Positions 17,391-24,707 of a DNA stretch of 64,000 nucleotides are shown here, piece by piece. Under the pieces are notes generated by a model. It made no database searches, was not told the DNA's origin, and saw nothing but the letters and a program-made list of their open reading frames with translations. The stretch is from Candidatus Hepatincola sp. Av (GTDB taxonomy: Bacteria; Pseudomonadota; Alphaproteobacteria; WRAU01; Hepatincolaceae). Positions within the stretch are counted from its first letter, which is position 1, and each line of letters opens with the position of its first letter. The position numbers and the translations under genes were made by a program. The DNA lies in assembly GCA_023518375.1 (NCBI GenBank), contig CP068450.1:558001-622000 (forward strand), in the 5' to 3' direction.

Positions 17391-17419
17391 ATTATACCAA
17401 AATTGTAAAACTTTGTCAA
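17391..17419 (-). promoter_or_regulatory. Perfect sigma-70 consensus promoter for the phage module
   Basis: On the minus strand TTGACA (17419-17414) and TATAAT (17396-17391) are separated by exactly 17 bases. All twelve hexamer positions match consensus. It faces the terminase genes with no other gene between. No repressor gene is adjacent, although the ImmA-like peptidase lies just upstream. Confidence 0.8.
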
Positions 17420-17593
17420 GGGGTATTTTTTGCTTTTGACAATTACTATTCCTTTAACAACTAACTTATTACTACTTGTGAAAACTAAAAATTACTATTC
17501 AGAGAAACTAAAAAAATTAGCAATCATAAGTAGTAATTAATAAAAGTTAGTGCAGAAGATTTTATTCTACTTTTTTTGTTTGCTTAAGTTTTA

Positions 17594-18034
17594 TTACTTT
17601 GCCATCTTTGTAAAAAAATTAGAAGCACACTTAAAGGTAACATAAATAAATAAAATTGGTAAAGCTAAAAACATTAGGTCAATTATGAAATTTAATGAAT
17701 TAAAGCTATGTTGGGCTAGCATATCAATAGAAAACATTTTTACTAGATCTAAAATAGGTTTATAAAAATCTGTAGCAGCCGAAATAAAAGTAAAAATTGT
17801 AATTAAAAAACCAACTACCCCAAACATTTGAGTTTTTAAAGCAGATACTTCTTGGATTTGGTTGTTTACTTTTGCTTCTAATTCTCCTACTTTTATTATC
17901 TGCTCATTTAACTTTGCTGATAATTCATCTAACCTATCCTTATCAGTTTCTCCAGAAAATTTGCTTGTTTTACCTAAATTATTCTCAACTTCATTAAAAA
18001 ACTTTTCGTGGTTAGCATTGTTAGTATTACTCAT
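17594..18034 (-). CDS. Coiled-coil protein with two membrane segments
   Basis: 146 residues from the ATG at 18034; the longer frame starting at a TTG (18055) would overlap the upstream gene and is less likely. Residues about 32-69 form a heptad-like coiled coil (DELSAKLNEQIIKVGELEAKVNNQ). They are followed by membrane segments at about 70-90 and 113-136 and a basic C-terminus. No family is recognised. It begins four bases after the stop of the ImmA/IrrE gene, so the two form one operon. Small membrane proteins paired with a regulator-cleaving peptidase can be toxins or phage-response effectors; this is inference. Confidence 0.7.
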   Translation of the reverse strand: MSNTNNANHEKFFNEVENNLGKTSKFSGETDKDRLDELSAKLNEQIIKVGELEAKVNNQIQEVSALKTQMFGVVGFLITIFTFISAATDFYKPILDLVKMFSIDMLAQHSFNSLNFIIDLMFLALPILFIYVTFKCASNFFTKMAK

Positions 18035-18038
18035 GATT

Positions 18039-18578
18039 TTACCAACCCTCAACAAAACCTAATGTTATTAGCCTAACCTTTAGGGCATCTGTACTTACAT
18101 TAAATTTTTCTACTAAATGTTTTATAAAATTAAAATTTTCTTTTTGCATGGAATCTTTATATTCTTGAAAAAAACTATCTATTTCATCAGCAGGCATTAA
18201 GATACTTCTAGCAAATAAATTTGCTTCACTTTCTTCAATTTGCTCTTTAGAATTATAGGTTAATAATGATTGTCTGTGGCAATTACCTTCATGTTTTTTT
18301 AGATAATGCCCTAATTCATGGGCTAAGGTAAATCTTTTTCTTGTAGGAGAATGATATTTATTAACTTCTATAACATTTTTGCCATTAAAACGACCAGAAA
18401 TTCCATCGGGAAAACTTTTATATTCAATTTTTATATCAAGCTCTTTAATTAAACCTTCAATATCTAAAGGGTATTTTTCTTTATATTTATCATAAATATC
18501 TTGTTTCCCTTTTTTCTTAAAAAGATTCCCAATATAATCTTTAGGGTAATCATTACAACTTTGCATTTTACCACCCAT
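18039..18578 (-). CDS. ImmA/IrrE-family metallo-endopeptidase
   Basis: 179 residues. The zinc-binding signature HELGHYLKKHEG (HExxH) is near residue 88, preceded by YHSPTRKRFTLA as in M78/ImmA enzymes. The downstream ESEANLFARSILMP segment, with the third zinc-ligand glutamate, is also present. Family members cleave phage or ICE repressors or stress regulators; the usual partner, an HTH repressor, is absent nearby. The ATG has GAGG nine bases upstream. The gene sits between the phage module and the Mrp operon with its own promoter (18665-18695). The partner may therefore be encoded elsewhere, or the peptidase may act on the downstream membrane protein. Confidence 0.87.
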   Translation of the reverse strand: MGGKMQSCNDYPKDYIGNLFKKKGKQDIYDKYKEKYPLDIEGLIKELDIKIEYKSFPDGISGRFNGKNVIEVNKYHSPTRKRFTLAHELGHYLKKHEGNCHRQSLLTYNSKEQIEESEANLFARSILMPADEIDSFFQEYKDSMQKENFNFIKHLVEKFNVSTDALKVRLITLGFVEGW

Positions 18579-18664
18579 TATAACAACCTCCTAATTTAGA
18601 TAGTTTTTTAATAAAGTCCTATTATATCTTTTAAAATAAGTAATTCCATTATTATATATATAAT

Positions 18665-18695
18665 ATTATATGAGATTTTGGTAAAGGTGTGTCAA
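18665..18695 (-). promoter_or_regulatory. Promoter of the ImmA-like operon
   Basis: TTGACA (18695-18690) and TATAAT (18670-18665) on the minus strand, both perfect, are separated by 19 bases. The non-optimal spacing is typical of promoters that need an activator. An AT-only near-palindrome (about 18650-18671) overlaps the -10 and could be an operator. Confidence 0.55.
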
Positions 18696-19198
18696 TAAAA
18701 AAGATAATCTTAACATAATACTTTAAAACTTATTTTTCAAACACAACAGATTCTACCTAGAAATATAAGTAAGAATTACAAAGATATATTTGTTATGAAT
18801 TTACACAGTTTAGATTCTTGTAAAGAACCTTAACAAAAGAAAATTAAATAATTAATATTACTTAATTTAATAAATTGCAATTATATCATAAAAATAAATT
18901 TTTTTCAATAGTTAATTCTAAAAACACAACTACTAAGAACATTAAAAAAGTGATGCAATAATTAATGTATTTTCTTGAAATCCATAATGGTAAACCTAGT
19001 ATATTCCTTTATAAAATTTTGTGTTTTTCCTTTTAGTGGCATTTACTTTACTAACCTACTAACATATACTTATTACCCAACTTACTACTTTTTAAATTAC
19101 CTTTTTATAATCTATACTAAAATTATTTTCTCTATACATTAACTTTTAATTTATGCTAAACTTTATTAAGTAATTATTTAATAAAATTCGTATAAACC
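18696..19198. other. Intergenic region before the Mrp operon
   Basis: About 500 bases of AT-rich DNA between the divergent ImmA-like and mnhE units. I see no gene, RNA or clear hairpin. The mnhE promoter must lie here, but no strong consensus stands out and mnhE lacks an obvious Shine-Dalgarno, so it may have a short leader. Confidence 0.5.
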
Positions 19199-19663
19199 AT
19201 GTTCTTATTGTTACTTTTTTTGTTGTCTTTGTGGTTTTTACTTTCTGGTTACTTTACCCTTTTGCCACTTATTCCTGGTTTAATTGCTATTGTTGTTATT
19301 GTAATTCTGTATGTACGTTTTATGAAAACTCTAAAGTATAAAAACTCTTTTAGGTTTAATTCTTTTAATTTCATATTTTTATATGTTCCTTATTTATTGA
19401 AAGAGATTATTGTTTCTAATATTGCTGTGGCAAAATTAATTATTTCTGGTAAAACTTCTCCTAAATTTGTAAGGGTAAAGAATAAATTAAAAACTAGGTT
19501 TGCTACCAGTACTTTTGCTAACTCTATTACCCTAACTCCTGGTACCATTACTATGGATATTAACGAAAAATATCTATTAATTCATATCTTAGACTCTAAA
19601 AATGAAGCAAGTTTACACGACAGTATTATGGAGAAAAAAATCAAAACCATAGAGGAAAAATAG
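19199..19663 (+). CDS. mnhE: Mrp antiporter subunit E
   Basis: 154 residues with two to three N-terminal membrane segments and a cytoplasmic C-terminus. The family pattern is visible as YVPYLLKEIIVSNIAVAKLII, then TRFATSTFANSITLTPGT followed by LLIHIL, where the 'LTPGT' block is diagnostic for MrpE/MnhE. It is the first gene of an eight-gene operon for a Na+(K+)/H+ antiporter complex in the inner membrane. The ATG has no visible Shine-Dalgarno. mnhF follows after 5 bases. Confidence 0.87.
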   Translation: MFLLLLFLLSLWFLLSGYFTLLPLIPGLIAIVVIVILYVRFMKTLKYKNSFRFNSFNFIFLYVPYLLKEIIVSNIAVAKLIISGKTSPKFVRVKNKLKTRFATSTFANSITLTPGTITMDINEKYLLIHILDSKNEASLHDSIMEKKIKTIEEK

Positions 19664-19668
19664 CAACC

Positions 19669-19920
19669 ATGTTCTTATTATTTGCCTTGCTAATAATTAG
19701 TGCTTTAATTTGTATCTGTGTTATTTTATTTGTAATAAGCAACGATGTGATAGCTAGAATTCAAGTTACTAGTGCTATTAACTCCTTAATTATTATGTTT
19801 ATTGCTATTTTTTGCTATTACTTAGACCGCCCAGAATATATAGATATTGCCTTACTATATGCTTTATTAAGTTTTGGTAGTATTTTAGCTTTTAAAAGGT
19901 TTTTTGATAAACTATTATAA
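19669..19920 (+). CDS. mnhF: Mrp antiporter subunit F
   Basis: 83 residues with three membrane segments, the normal size and topology for MnhF. The middle carries the family-like 'DVIARIQVTSAINSL' loop between segments one and two. Its place between mnhE and mnhG in a compact operon makes the assignment firm even though the protein is small. It is a structural subunit of the antiporter. Confidence 0.83.
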   Translation: MFLLFALLIISALICICVILFVISNDVIARIQVTSAINSLIIMFIAIFCYYLDRPEYIDIALLYALLSFGSILAFKRFFDKLL

Positions 19921-19934
19921 AAGGATTTATTATA

Positions 19935-20270
19935 ATGGAATTATTTGAGGTTACCTCATCTGATGTTTTTATTAGCCTTGGTTTAACCTTTAGTGCTTTA
20001 TCTATTATTGGTTTAATTCGCTTTAAAACAATTTTAGAAAAACAACATGCCTTAGGGTTACTAGATACTTTAGGGGTTACTAATATTGGGGTGGGATTAG
20101 CTTTACGTTCAGGGCTACACTTAGTAAGTGTAAAACCTATTATGTTAGCTATTATTATATTATTTTTTAGTGCTCCCTTATGCTATATGCTAATGCAAAT
20201 AATTCTTATTTACCATAATTACTTAGAAAGAAAGAAACACAAACCCAAAAAAGTAGAAGAAAATGTTTGA
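19935..20270 (+). CDS. mnhG: Mrp antiporter subunit G
   Basis: 111 residues, three membrane segments. The family block between segments one and two is seen as IRFKTILEKQHALGLLDTLGV, equivalent to 'R.PD...R.HA....TLG' in MnhG. AAGGAT precedes the ATG. The stop is TGA and overlaps the start of the next gene (ATGTTTGA), giving translational coupling. This TGA is direct evidence that TGA is a stop in this genome. Confidence 0.85.
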   Translation: MELFEVTSSDVFISLGLTFSALSIIGLIRFKTILEKQHALGLLDTLGVTNIGVGLALRSGLHLVSVKPIMLAIIILFFSAPLCYMLMQIILIYHNYLERKKHKPKKVEENV

Positions 20271-21303
20271 TGTCCTCCTGTTTGTATTTTTATTTTTACT
20301 AGCATTTTTATCTGTTTACTTAATGTTTGTAAGTAACTTGTTAGCTTTAACTTTACTTACAACTTTAATTTCTTTAATTTCTACCGCTTTATATATGTTA
20401 TTAAATGCTGTTGATGTTGCTATTACTGAGGCAGCTGTTGGTGCAGGTGTTTCTACCGTTTTAAGCATAGTAATTATTTATTTAACTAGTTCTTATTTTT
20501 TCTCTAGAAAAGATAACCAAAGTACTAAATTCAAAACTACCCATTTAAACCGTTTTATTTATGGCATTCCCTTTGTTATCATGTTGTATATATTTATTGA
20601 AAGCATTGCTAGTATGCCCGTTTTTGGTGAGTTAGGAAATCCTACCAATAATATCCTTTATAAAACATATCTACAAGGTAGCTTTCATATTTTTCATGTA
20701 CATAATGCTGTTACCATGATTTTAGGCTCTTACAGAGGTTACGATACCTTAGGTGAAACCTTAGTAATTTTACTAGCGGCCTTAGGAGTTTACCTTATTT
20801 TATTACAAAATAATCCGGCGTCTTTGCATACTCCAAGAATTTCCACACCTTTAGATGTCTTAAACAAAAGGTTTACTTTCTTTGTTCCTATTAATTTTTT
20901 GTTTACCATTCTACCTATTTTATTAGTATTTGCTGCTTATGTACAATTTCATGGAGACTTTGGCCCTGGTGGTGGCTTCCAAGCTGGTATCTTGTTAGCT
21001 ACTCCTTATATTTTATATTTTCTGTTTTATGGTTCAAAGAATGTAGAAGGTTTGGTAACTACCAATACTCTAATTTATTTAATAGCCTTAGGAGTATTAA
21101 TTTATTCCTTAACAGGTGTTGTAACTTTAGCCTTAGGTGGAGCCTACCTAGATTATTATGTTTTAGGCTTTAGTAACCAGCATTCTTACCATTATGGTTT
21201 ATTTGCCATTGAGTTTGGAGTAGGTATGACCGTATTCACTTCCATGTATTTAATAATAAATGAATTTTTTGTTCAAATTCAATTTCAGGAGAAATACCTA
21301 TAA
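20263..21303 (+). CDS. mnhB: Mrp subunit B fused to DUF4040 and MbhE-like segments
   Basis: 346 residues, more than twice a stand-alone MnhB. Residues 1-80 are a DUF4040/MbhD-like membrane domain (LNAVDVAITEAAVGAGVSTVL). About 110-185 has the MbhE-like pattern with a SYRGYDTLGETLVIL block. From about 205 follows the MnhB domain with QFHGDFGPGGGFQAGILLA. In canonical Mrp systems the first two parts form the C-terminal end of MrpA; here they are attached to B, leaving the NuoL-type part of A as a separate protein. This layout is known from some alphaproteobacteria and archaeal-type Mbh complexes. Confidence 0.85.
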   Translation: MFDVLLFVFLFLLAFLSVYLMFVSNLLALTLLTTLISLISTALYMLLNAVDVAITEAAVGAGVSTVLSIVIIYLTSSYFFSRKDNQSTKFKTTHLNRFIYGIPFVIMLYIFIESIASMPVFGELGNPTNNILYKTYLQGSFHIFHVHNAVTMILGSYRGYDTLGETLVILLAALGVYLILLQNNPASLHTPRISTPLDVLNKRFTFFVPINFLFTILPILLVFAAYVQFHGDFGPGGGFQAGILLATPYILYFLFYGSKNVEGLVTTNTLIYLIALGVLIYSLTGVVTLALGGAYLDYYVLGFSNQHSYHYGLFAIEFGVGMTVFTSMYLIINEFFVQIQFQEKYL

Positions 21304-21719
21304 TGCACGAAACTTTAATGCAGGCATTTAAGAATTACCCATATTTTGTCCCCTTTATTATGCTTTTTGTAGGTTTTTTTATTTTAATGGCAGATACTAA
21401 CCTTATCAAGAAGGTTATTGGTTTAAATTTAATTCAAGGTTCTGTAATTGTTTTTTACATTTTAGTAGGCTACATTAATAACTCGGAGCCTCCTATTTAT
21501 AAAACAGACTCAACACTGTATGCTAATCCCTTAACCCATGTATTAATGTTAACAGCTATTGTAGTTGGCATTGCCACTACCGCTTTAGCTTTTGCCTTCA
21601 TTTATATTATTTATAAAAATTATAGAACTATTAATGAACAAAAAATTATGTATATGAATTTAGAGATTTTTCATAATAGAGTAAAAGATATCACTAACAC
21701 AGAAACTAACCAAAAATAA
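21303..21719 (+). CDS. mnhC: Mrp antiporter subunit C (NuoK-like)
   Basis: 138 residues, three membrane segments, homologous to NuoK. Signatures are LIKKVIGLNLIQGSVIVFYI, then YANPLTHVLMLTAIVVGIATTALAF, the 'P..ALvLTAIVigvA.tA' block of MnhC. It starts within the stop codon of mnhB (TAATG), with AGGAG upstream. A short charged C-terminal tail extends beyond the usual end. Confidence 0.87.
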   Translation: MHETLMQAFKNYPYFVPFIMLFVGFFILMADTNLIKKVIGLNLIQGSVIVFYILVGYINNSEPPIYKTDSTLYANPLTHVLMLTAIVVGIATTALAFAFIYIIYKNYRTINEQKIMYMNLEIFHNRVKDITNTETNQK

Positions 21720-21722
21720 AAA

Positions 21723-23204
21723 ATGCTTTTAATTAATTACCAGTTTTTAATTCCTTTAATTGTAGTTTTGCCTTTGGTAGTAGCTTTGTTAATTGTTTTT
21801 ATAAAAAACTACATTGCCGCTTGGAGCATAGCGGTTGTTGCCATAATTGCAGATTTTTTAATAATTTTATTTTTATTTCTTAAAGTAGGTACAGGGGTAT
21901 TAAGTTACAATATGGGGAATTTCCCTCCGCCTTTTGGTATAGAATATAAATTAGATACCCTCACCTTTGCTTTTTTGTTTCTTAGCACTATTACAGCTTT
22001 TTTAACTATATTTTGGGGCAAGAATGACTGTAGAGAATCCGTGCCTCATAGAACTAATTTATTTATTTCTTTATTACTGTTTTTGTATACTGGAACCTTA
22101 GGAATGGGGATATCTAACGATTTATTCAACATTTTTGTTTTTATGGAGATTAGCTCTCTTGCTAGTTATACTTTGTTGGCTCTTAGTTCTAATAAGCAAG
22201 CAATTTTATATGCTTTTAACTTCTTAATTATCGGTACAATAACTGCAACTTTTTATGTTTTTGGTATAGGAATTTTATACCAACTATGTGGCACTTTAAA
22301 TATAGGGCAAATGGAAAAATTAATAGTTAATTTGCCTGTTACGCCTACATTTATTTTAGCCATTGCTTTTATTACCACAGGTATTGTTGTAAAAATAGGA
22401 ATTTTCCCTGTAGGAGCTTGGATGCCTAAACCTTACCAATTAGCCCCTAATGTTGTTACCATTTTTTTATCGGGGGTTAGTGTAAATATATACATATATT
22501 TATTTATGCGAATTATTATAGCCATGCTAGATAATGATAAAAACTTCAGTATCCACTACTTCTTTAATATATTCTTAGTGTTATCTAGCCTTTCTATTCT
22601 TTATTATTCTTTTGTAGCTTTACGGCAAGATAGTTTAAAGCTCCTTGTAGCTTTTTCATCATTATCGCAAATTGGTTATATTCTTATTGGTTTAGTAATT
22701 ATGCAGCCGGCAACTATTGGGGCATCTTTATTTATCATAATGGTTTATACAGTCTTAAAACTTGGTTTACTTATGAGTATTGGTAATTTAATGAACCTTT
22801 TTGGCACTGATAGAATCTCTAAACTTAGGGGCATTGCTAGGCATGCACCTTTTTCTTATTTTGCTTTCTTATTTTTTGCTTTTTCCTTAGCGGGTATGCC
22901 TGCTACCTCTGGTTTATGGGCTAAATTATATTTAATATTATCAGTAGCCCAATCTGATTATAGTTATTTATCTATTATTTTATTAATAGGAACAGTGTTT
23001 TCTTTCTTTTACTTATGGAAACCAATTAAACTTATGTGGATTAATGAAAAACATACTAAAAACCCAACTTTACAAAGAAAAGCATCTTGGGTTGCCAATG
23101 GAATTATTGCTGTTTTAATATTTTTTAGCTGTATTGTTACAGTGTATCCAAGTTTAACTATTTATTATTGCAATAAAATTGCTTACTTATTATTGCAAGG
23201 ATAA
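21723..23204 (+). CDS. mnhD: Mrp subunit D-type, proton-conducting (copy 1)
   Basis: 493 residues, about 14 membrane segments, NuoL/M/N superfamily. Expected charged residues are visible: the glutamate in NIFVFMEISSLASY (segment 5), the lysine of VVKIGIFPVGAWMPKPYQLAP, and RQDSLKLLVAFSSLSQIGY further on. The 'HAPFSYFAFLFFAFSLAGMP' block toward the C-terminus is typical of MnhD. This is the first of three consecutive NuoL/M/N-like genes and the best match to a classical MnhD. Confidence 0.85.
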   Translation: MLLINYQFLIPLIVVLPLVVALLIVFIKNYIAAWSIAVVAIIADFLIILFLFLKVGTGVLSYNMGNFPPPFGIEYKLDTLTFAFLFLSTITAFLTIFWGKNDCRESVPHRTNLFISLLLFLYTGTLGMGISNDLFNIFVFMEISSLASYTLLALSSNKQAILYAFNFLIIGTITATFYVFGIGILYQLCGTLNIGQMEKLIVNLPVTPTFILAIAFITTGIVVKIGIFPVGAWMPKPYQLAPNVVTIFLSGVSVNIYIYLFMRIIIAMLDNDKNFSIHYFFNIFLVLSSLSILYYSFVALRQDSLKLLVAFSSLSQIGYILIGLVIMQPATIGASLFIIMVYTVLKLGLLMSIGNLMNLFGTDRISKLRGIARHAPFSYFAFLFFAFSLAGMPATSGLWAKLYLILSVAQSDYSYLSIILLIGTVFSFFYLWKPIKLMWINEKHTKNPTLQRKASWVANGIIAVLIFFSCIVTVYPSLTIYYCNKIAYLLLQG

Positions 23205-23207
23205 AAC

Positions 23208-24698
23208 ATGACTTTTACTTTATTAACACATCTTAGCTCCTTACAAGTTTTATTAAGTATTACTATCTACTTACCCCTATTATTAGTAGCTTTGCTGTTA
23301 ATTACCAGAAACCATGCCAACACCAGAGATGCTATTAGTTTAGTTATTACTATTGTTAGCTTTTGCCTTAATTGTTTGCTATATATAAAGTTATTACAAG
23401 GGGAAAGCCTTTATGTGCATTTAATTCGTATTAGTAAAGATATTTACATTGGTTTTTACTTAGAGAAAATCTCGGTAATTTTTGCTTTATTGGTAAATTT
23501 TTTATGGGCTATTACTACCCTTTATGCCATTGGTTACTTAAGAGCCGAACATGATAAACACCAAACTAGGTTTTTTATATTTTTGCACCTAGCGGTTATG
23601 GCTACTTTTGGCATTGCCTATTCTGCTAATGTGTTAAGTATTTTCTTCTTTTATGAATTACTTACCTTAGCAACGCTACCTTTAGTAGGGCATAAATTAA
23701 ACAAAGAAAATATTCATAGTTTTAATACTTATGCTGGCGTATTAATTAGTACATCATTATTATTTTTTGTGCCCGCAATTTTAATACTGTATTTATTATT
23801 TGGAACTTCCGACTTTGTATTAAATGGTTTGTTTGTTAATAAGCCTATTGCGTATCCTGTTGTTATTTTTGGTTTATTATTACTGTTTATTTTTGGCATA
23901 AGTAAAACTGGTATTATGCCTTTTCATAAATGGTTACCCTCGGCTATGATTGCACCTACTCCTGTAAGTGCTTTGCTTCATGCGGTAGCTGTGGTTAATA
24001 GCGGAGCCTTTATTTTACTAAAAATAATGGTATTTATTTTTGGGATTACTTTTTTAAAAGGTTTAGCTTTAATATTTCTACCTATTAATTTAATTTATTG
24101 GATTCCCTGCATTACAATTTTGTGGGCATCTATTATTGCTTTATTCCAAGATAATCTTAAAGCTAGGCTAGCTTATTCTACTATTGCCCAATTATCTTAT
24201 ATTGTGTTAGCAATTTTATTATTTTCCGATACTTCTACCCTAGCTAGTATAGTATATATTATTGCCCACTCTTTTGCTAAAATCACCTTATTCTTTGCGG
24301 CAGGAGCTTTAATTGCTTTAGCACATAAGCATAATGTAAGTGAACTAGGTGGAGTTGGCAAACAAATGCCTATTGTAATGGTTGCCTTTAGCATTGGGGC
24401 GTTATCTATTATTGGTTTGCCTTTAACTGTAGGTTTTACCGGCAAATGGTTTCTTGTACGTTCTATTATTGAAAGTAAGCACCTTATAATTTTACTTGTT
24501 ATGATTATCTCTACCATTTTAAATGCTTTATACCTTATGCCGGTAGTATTTAATGCTTTCTTTGGCAAGCCTAAGGAAGAACAGCCACACCATTATAAAA
24601 CTTCAATGCCTATTAATATTGCATTATGTATTACGGCTTTATGCGTAATATTGTTATTTATTTATTCTAATACTTTAATTCAACTATTAATTAACTAA
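23208..24698 (+). CDS. Mrp proton-conducting subunit (copy 2, likely replaces MrpA N-terminal part)
   Basis: 496 residues, about 14 membrane segments. Key superfamily residues are present: the glutamate in IFFFYELLTLATLPL, the block KTGIMPFHKWLPSAMIAPTPVSALLHAVAVVNSGAF, and FQDNLKARLAYSTIAQLSY. The Pro/His-rich 'PTPVSALLHA' block is characteristic of NuoL/MrpA-like antiporter subunits. Since the DUF4040 part of MrpA is fused to mnhB, this protein or the next could be the NuoL-like half of a split MrpA. Three bases separate it from the previous gene. Confidence 0.82.
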   Translation: MTFTLLTHLSSLQVLLSITIYLPLLLVALLLITRNHANTRDAISLVITIVSFCLNCLLYIKLLQGESLYVHLIRISKDIYIGFYLEKISVIFALLVNFLWAITTLYAIGYLRAEHDKHQTRFFIFLHLAVMATFGIAYSANVLSIFFFYELLTLATLPLVGHKLNKENIHSFNTYAGVLISTSLLFFVPAILILYLLFGTSDFVLNGLFVNKPIAYPVVIFGLLLLFIFGISKTGIMPFHKWLPSAMIAPTPVSALLHAVAVVNSGAFILLKIMVFIFGITFLKGLALIFLPINLIYWIPCITILWASIIALFQDNLKARLAYSTIAQLSYIVLAILLFSDTSTLASIVYIIAHSFAKITLFFAAGALIALAHKHNVSELGGVGKQMPIVMVAFSIGALSIIGLPLTVGFTGKWFLVRSIIESKHLIILLVMIISTILNALYLMPVVFNAFFGKPKEEQPHHYKTSMPINIALCITALCVILLFIYSNTLIQLLIN

Positions 24699-24707
24699 AA
24701 AAATAAT

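Larger units (their letters stand above)
1806..17419 (-). mobile_element. Podovirus-derived particle module (prophage remnant or GTA-like element)
   Basis: Eleven co-directional genes encode T7-type virion parts: terminase, portal, probable scaffold, capsid, gp11-like adaptor, gp12-like nozzle and a tail fibre with a T7-type anchor. They are preceded by a consensus promoter at 17391-17419. No integrase, transposase, polymerase, primase, holin, endolysin or internal ejection protein is visible. Three gene-free stretches (9155-10143, 11939-14088, 16166-17390) are unusual for phage DNA. All structural frames are intact. I saw no attachment-site duplication at the ends, so the borders are approximate. 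Confidence 0.75.
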
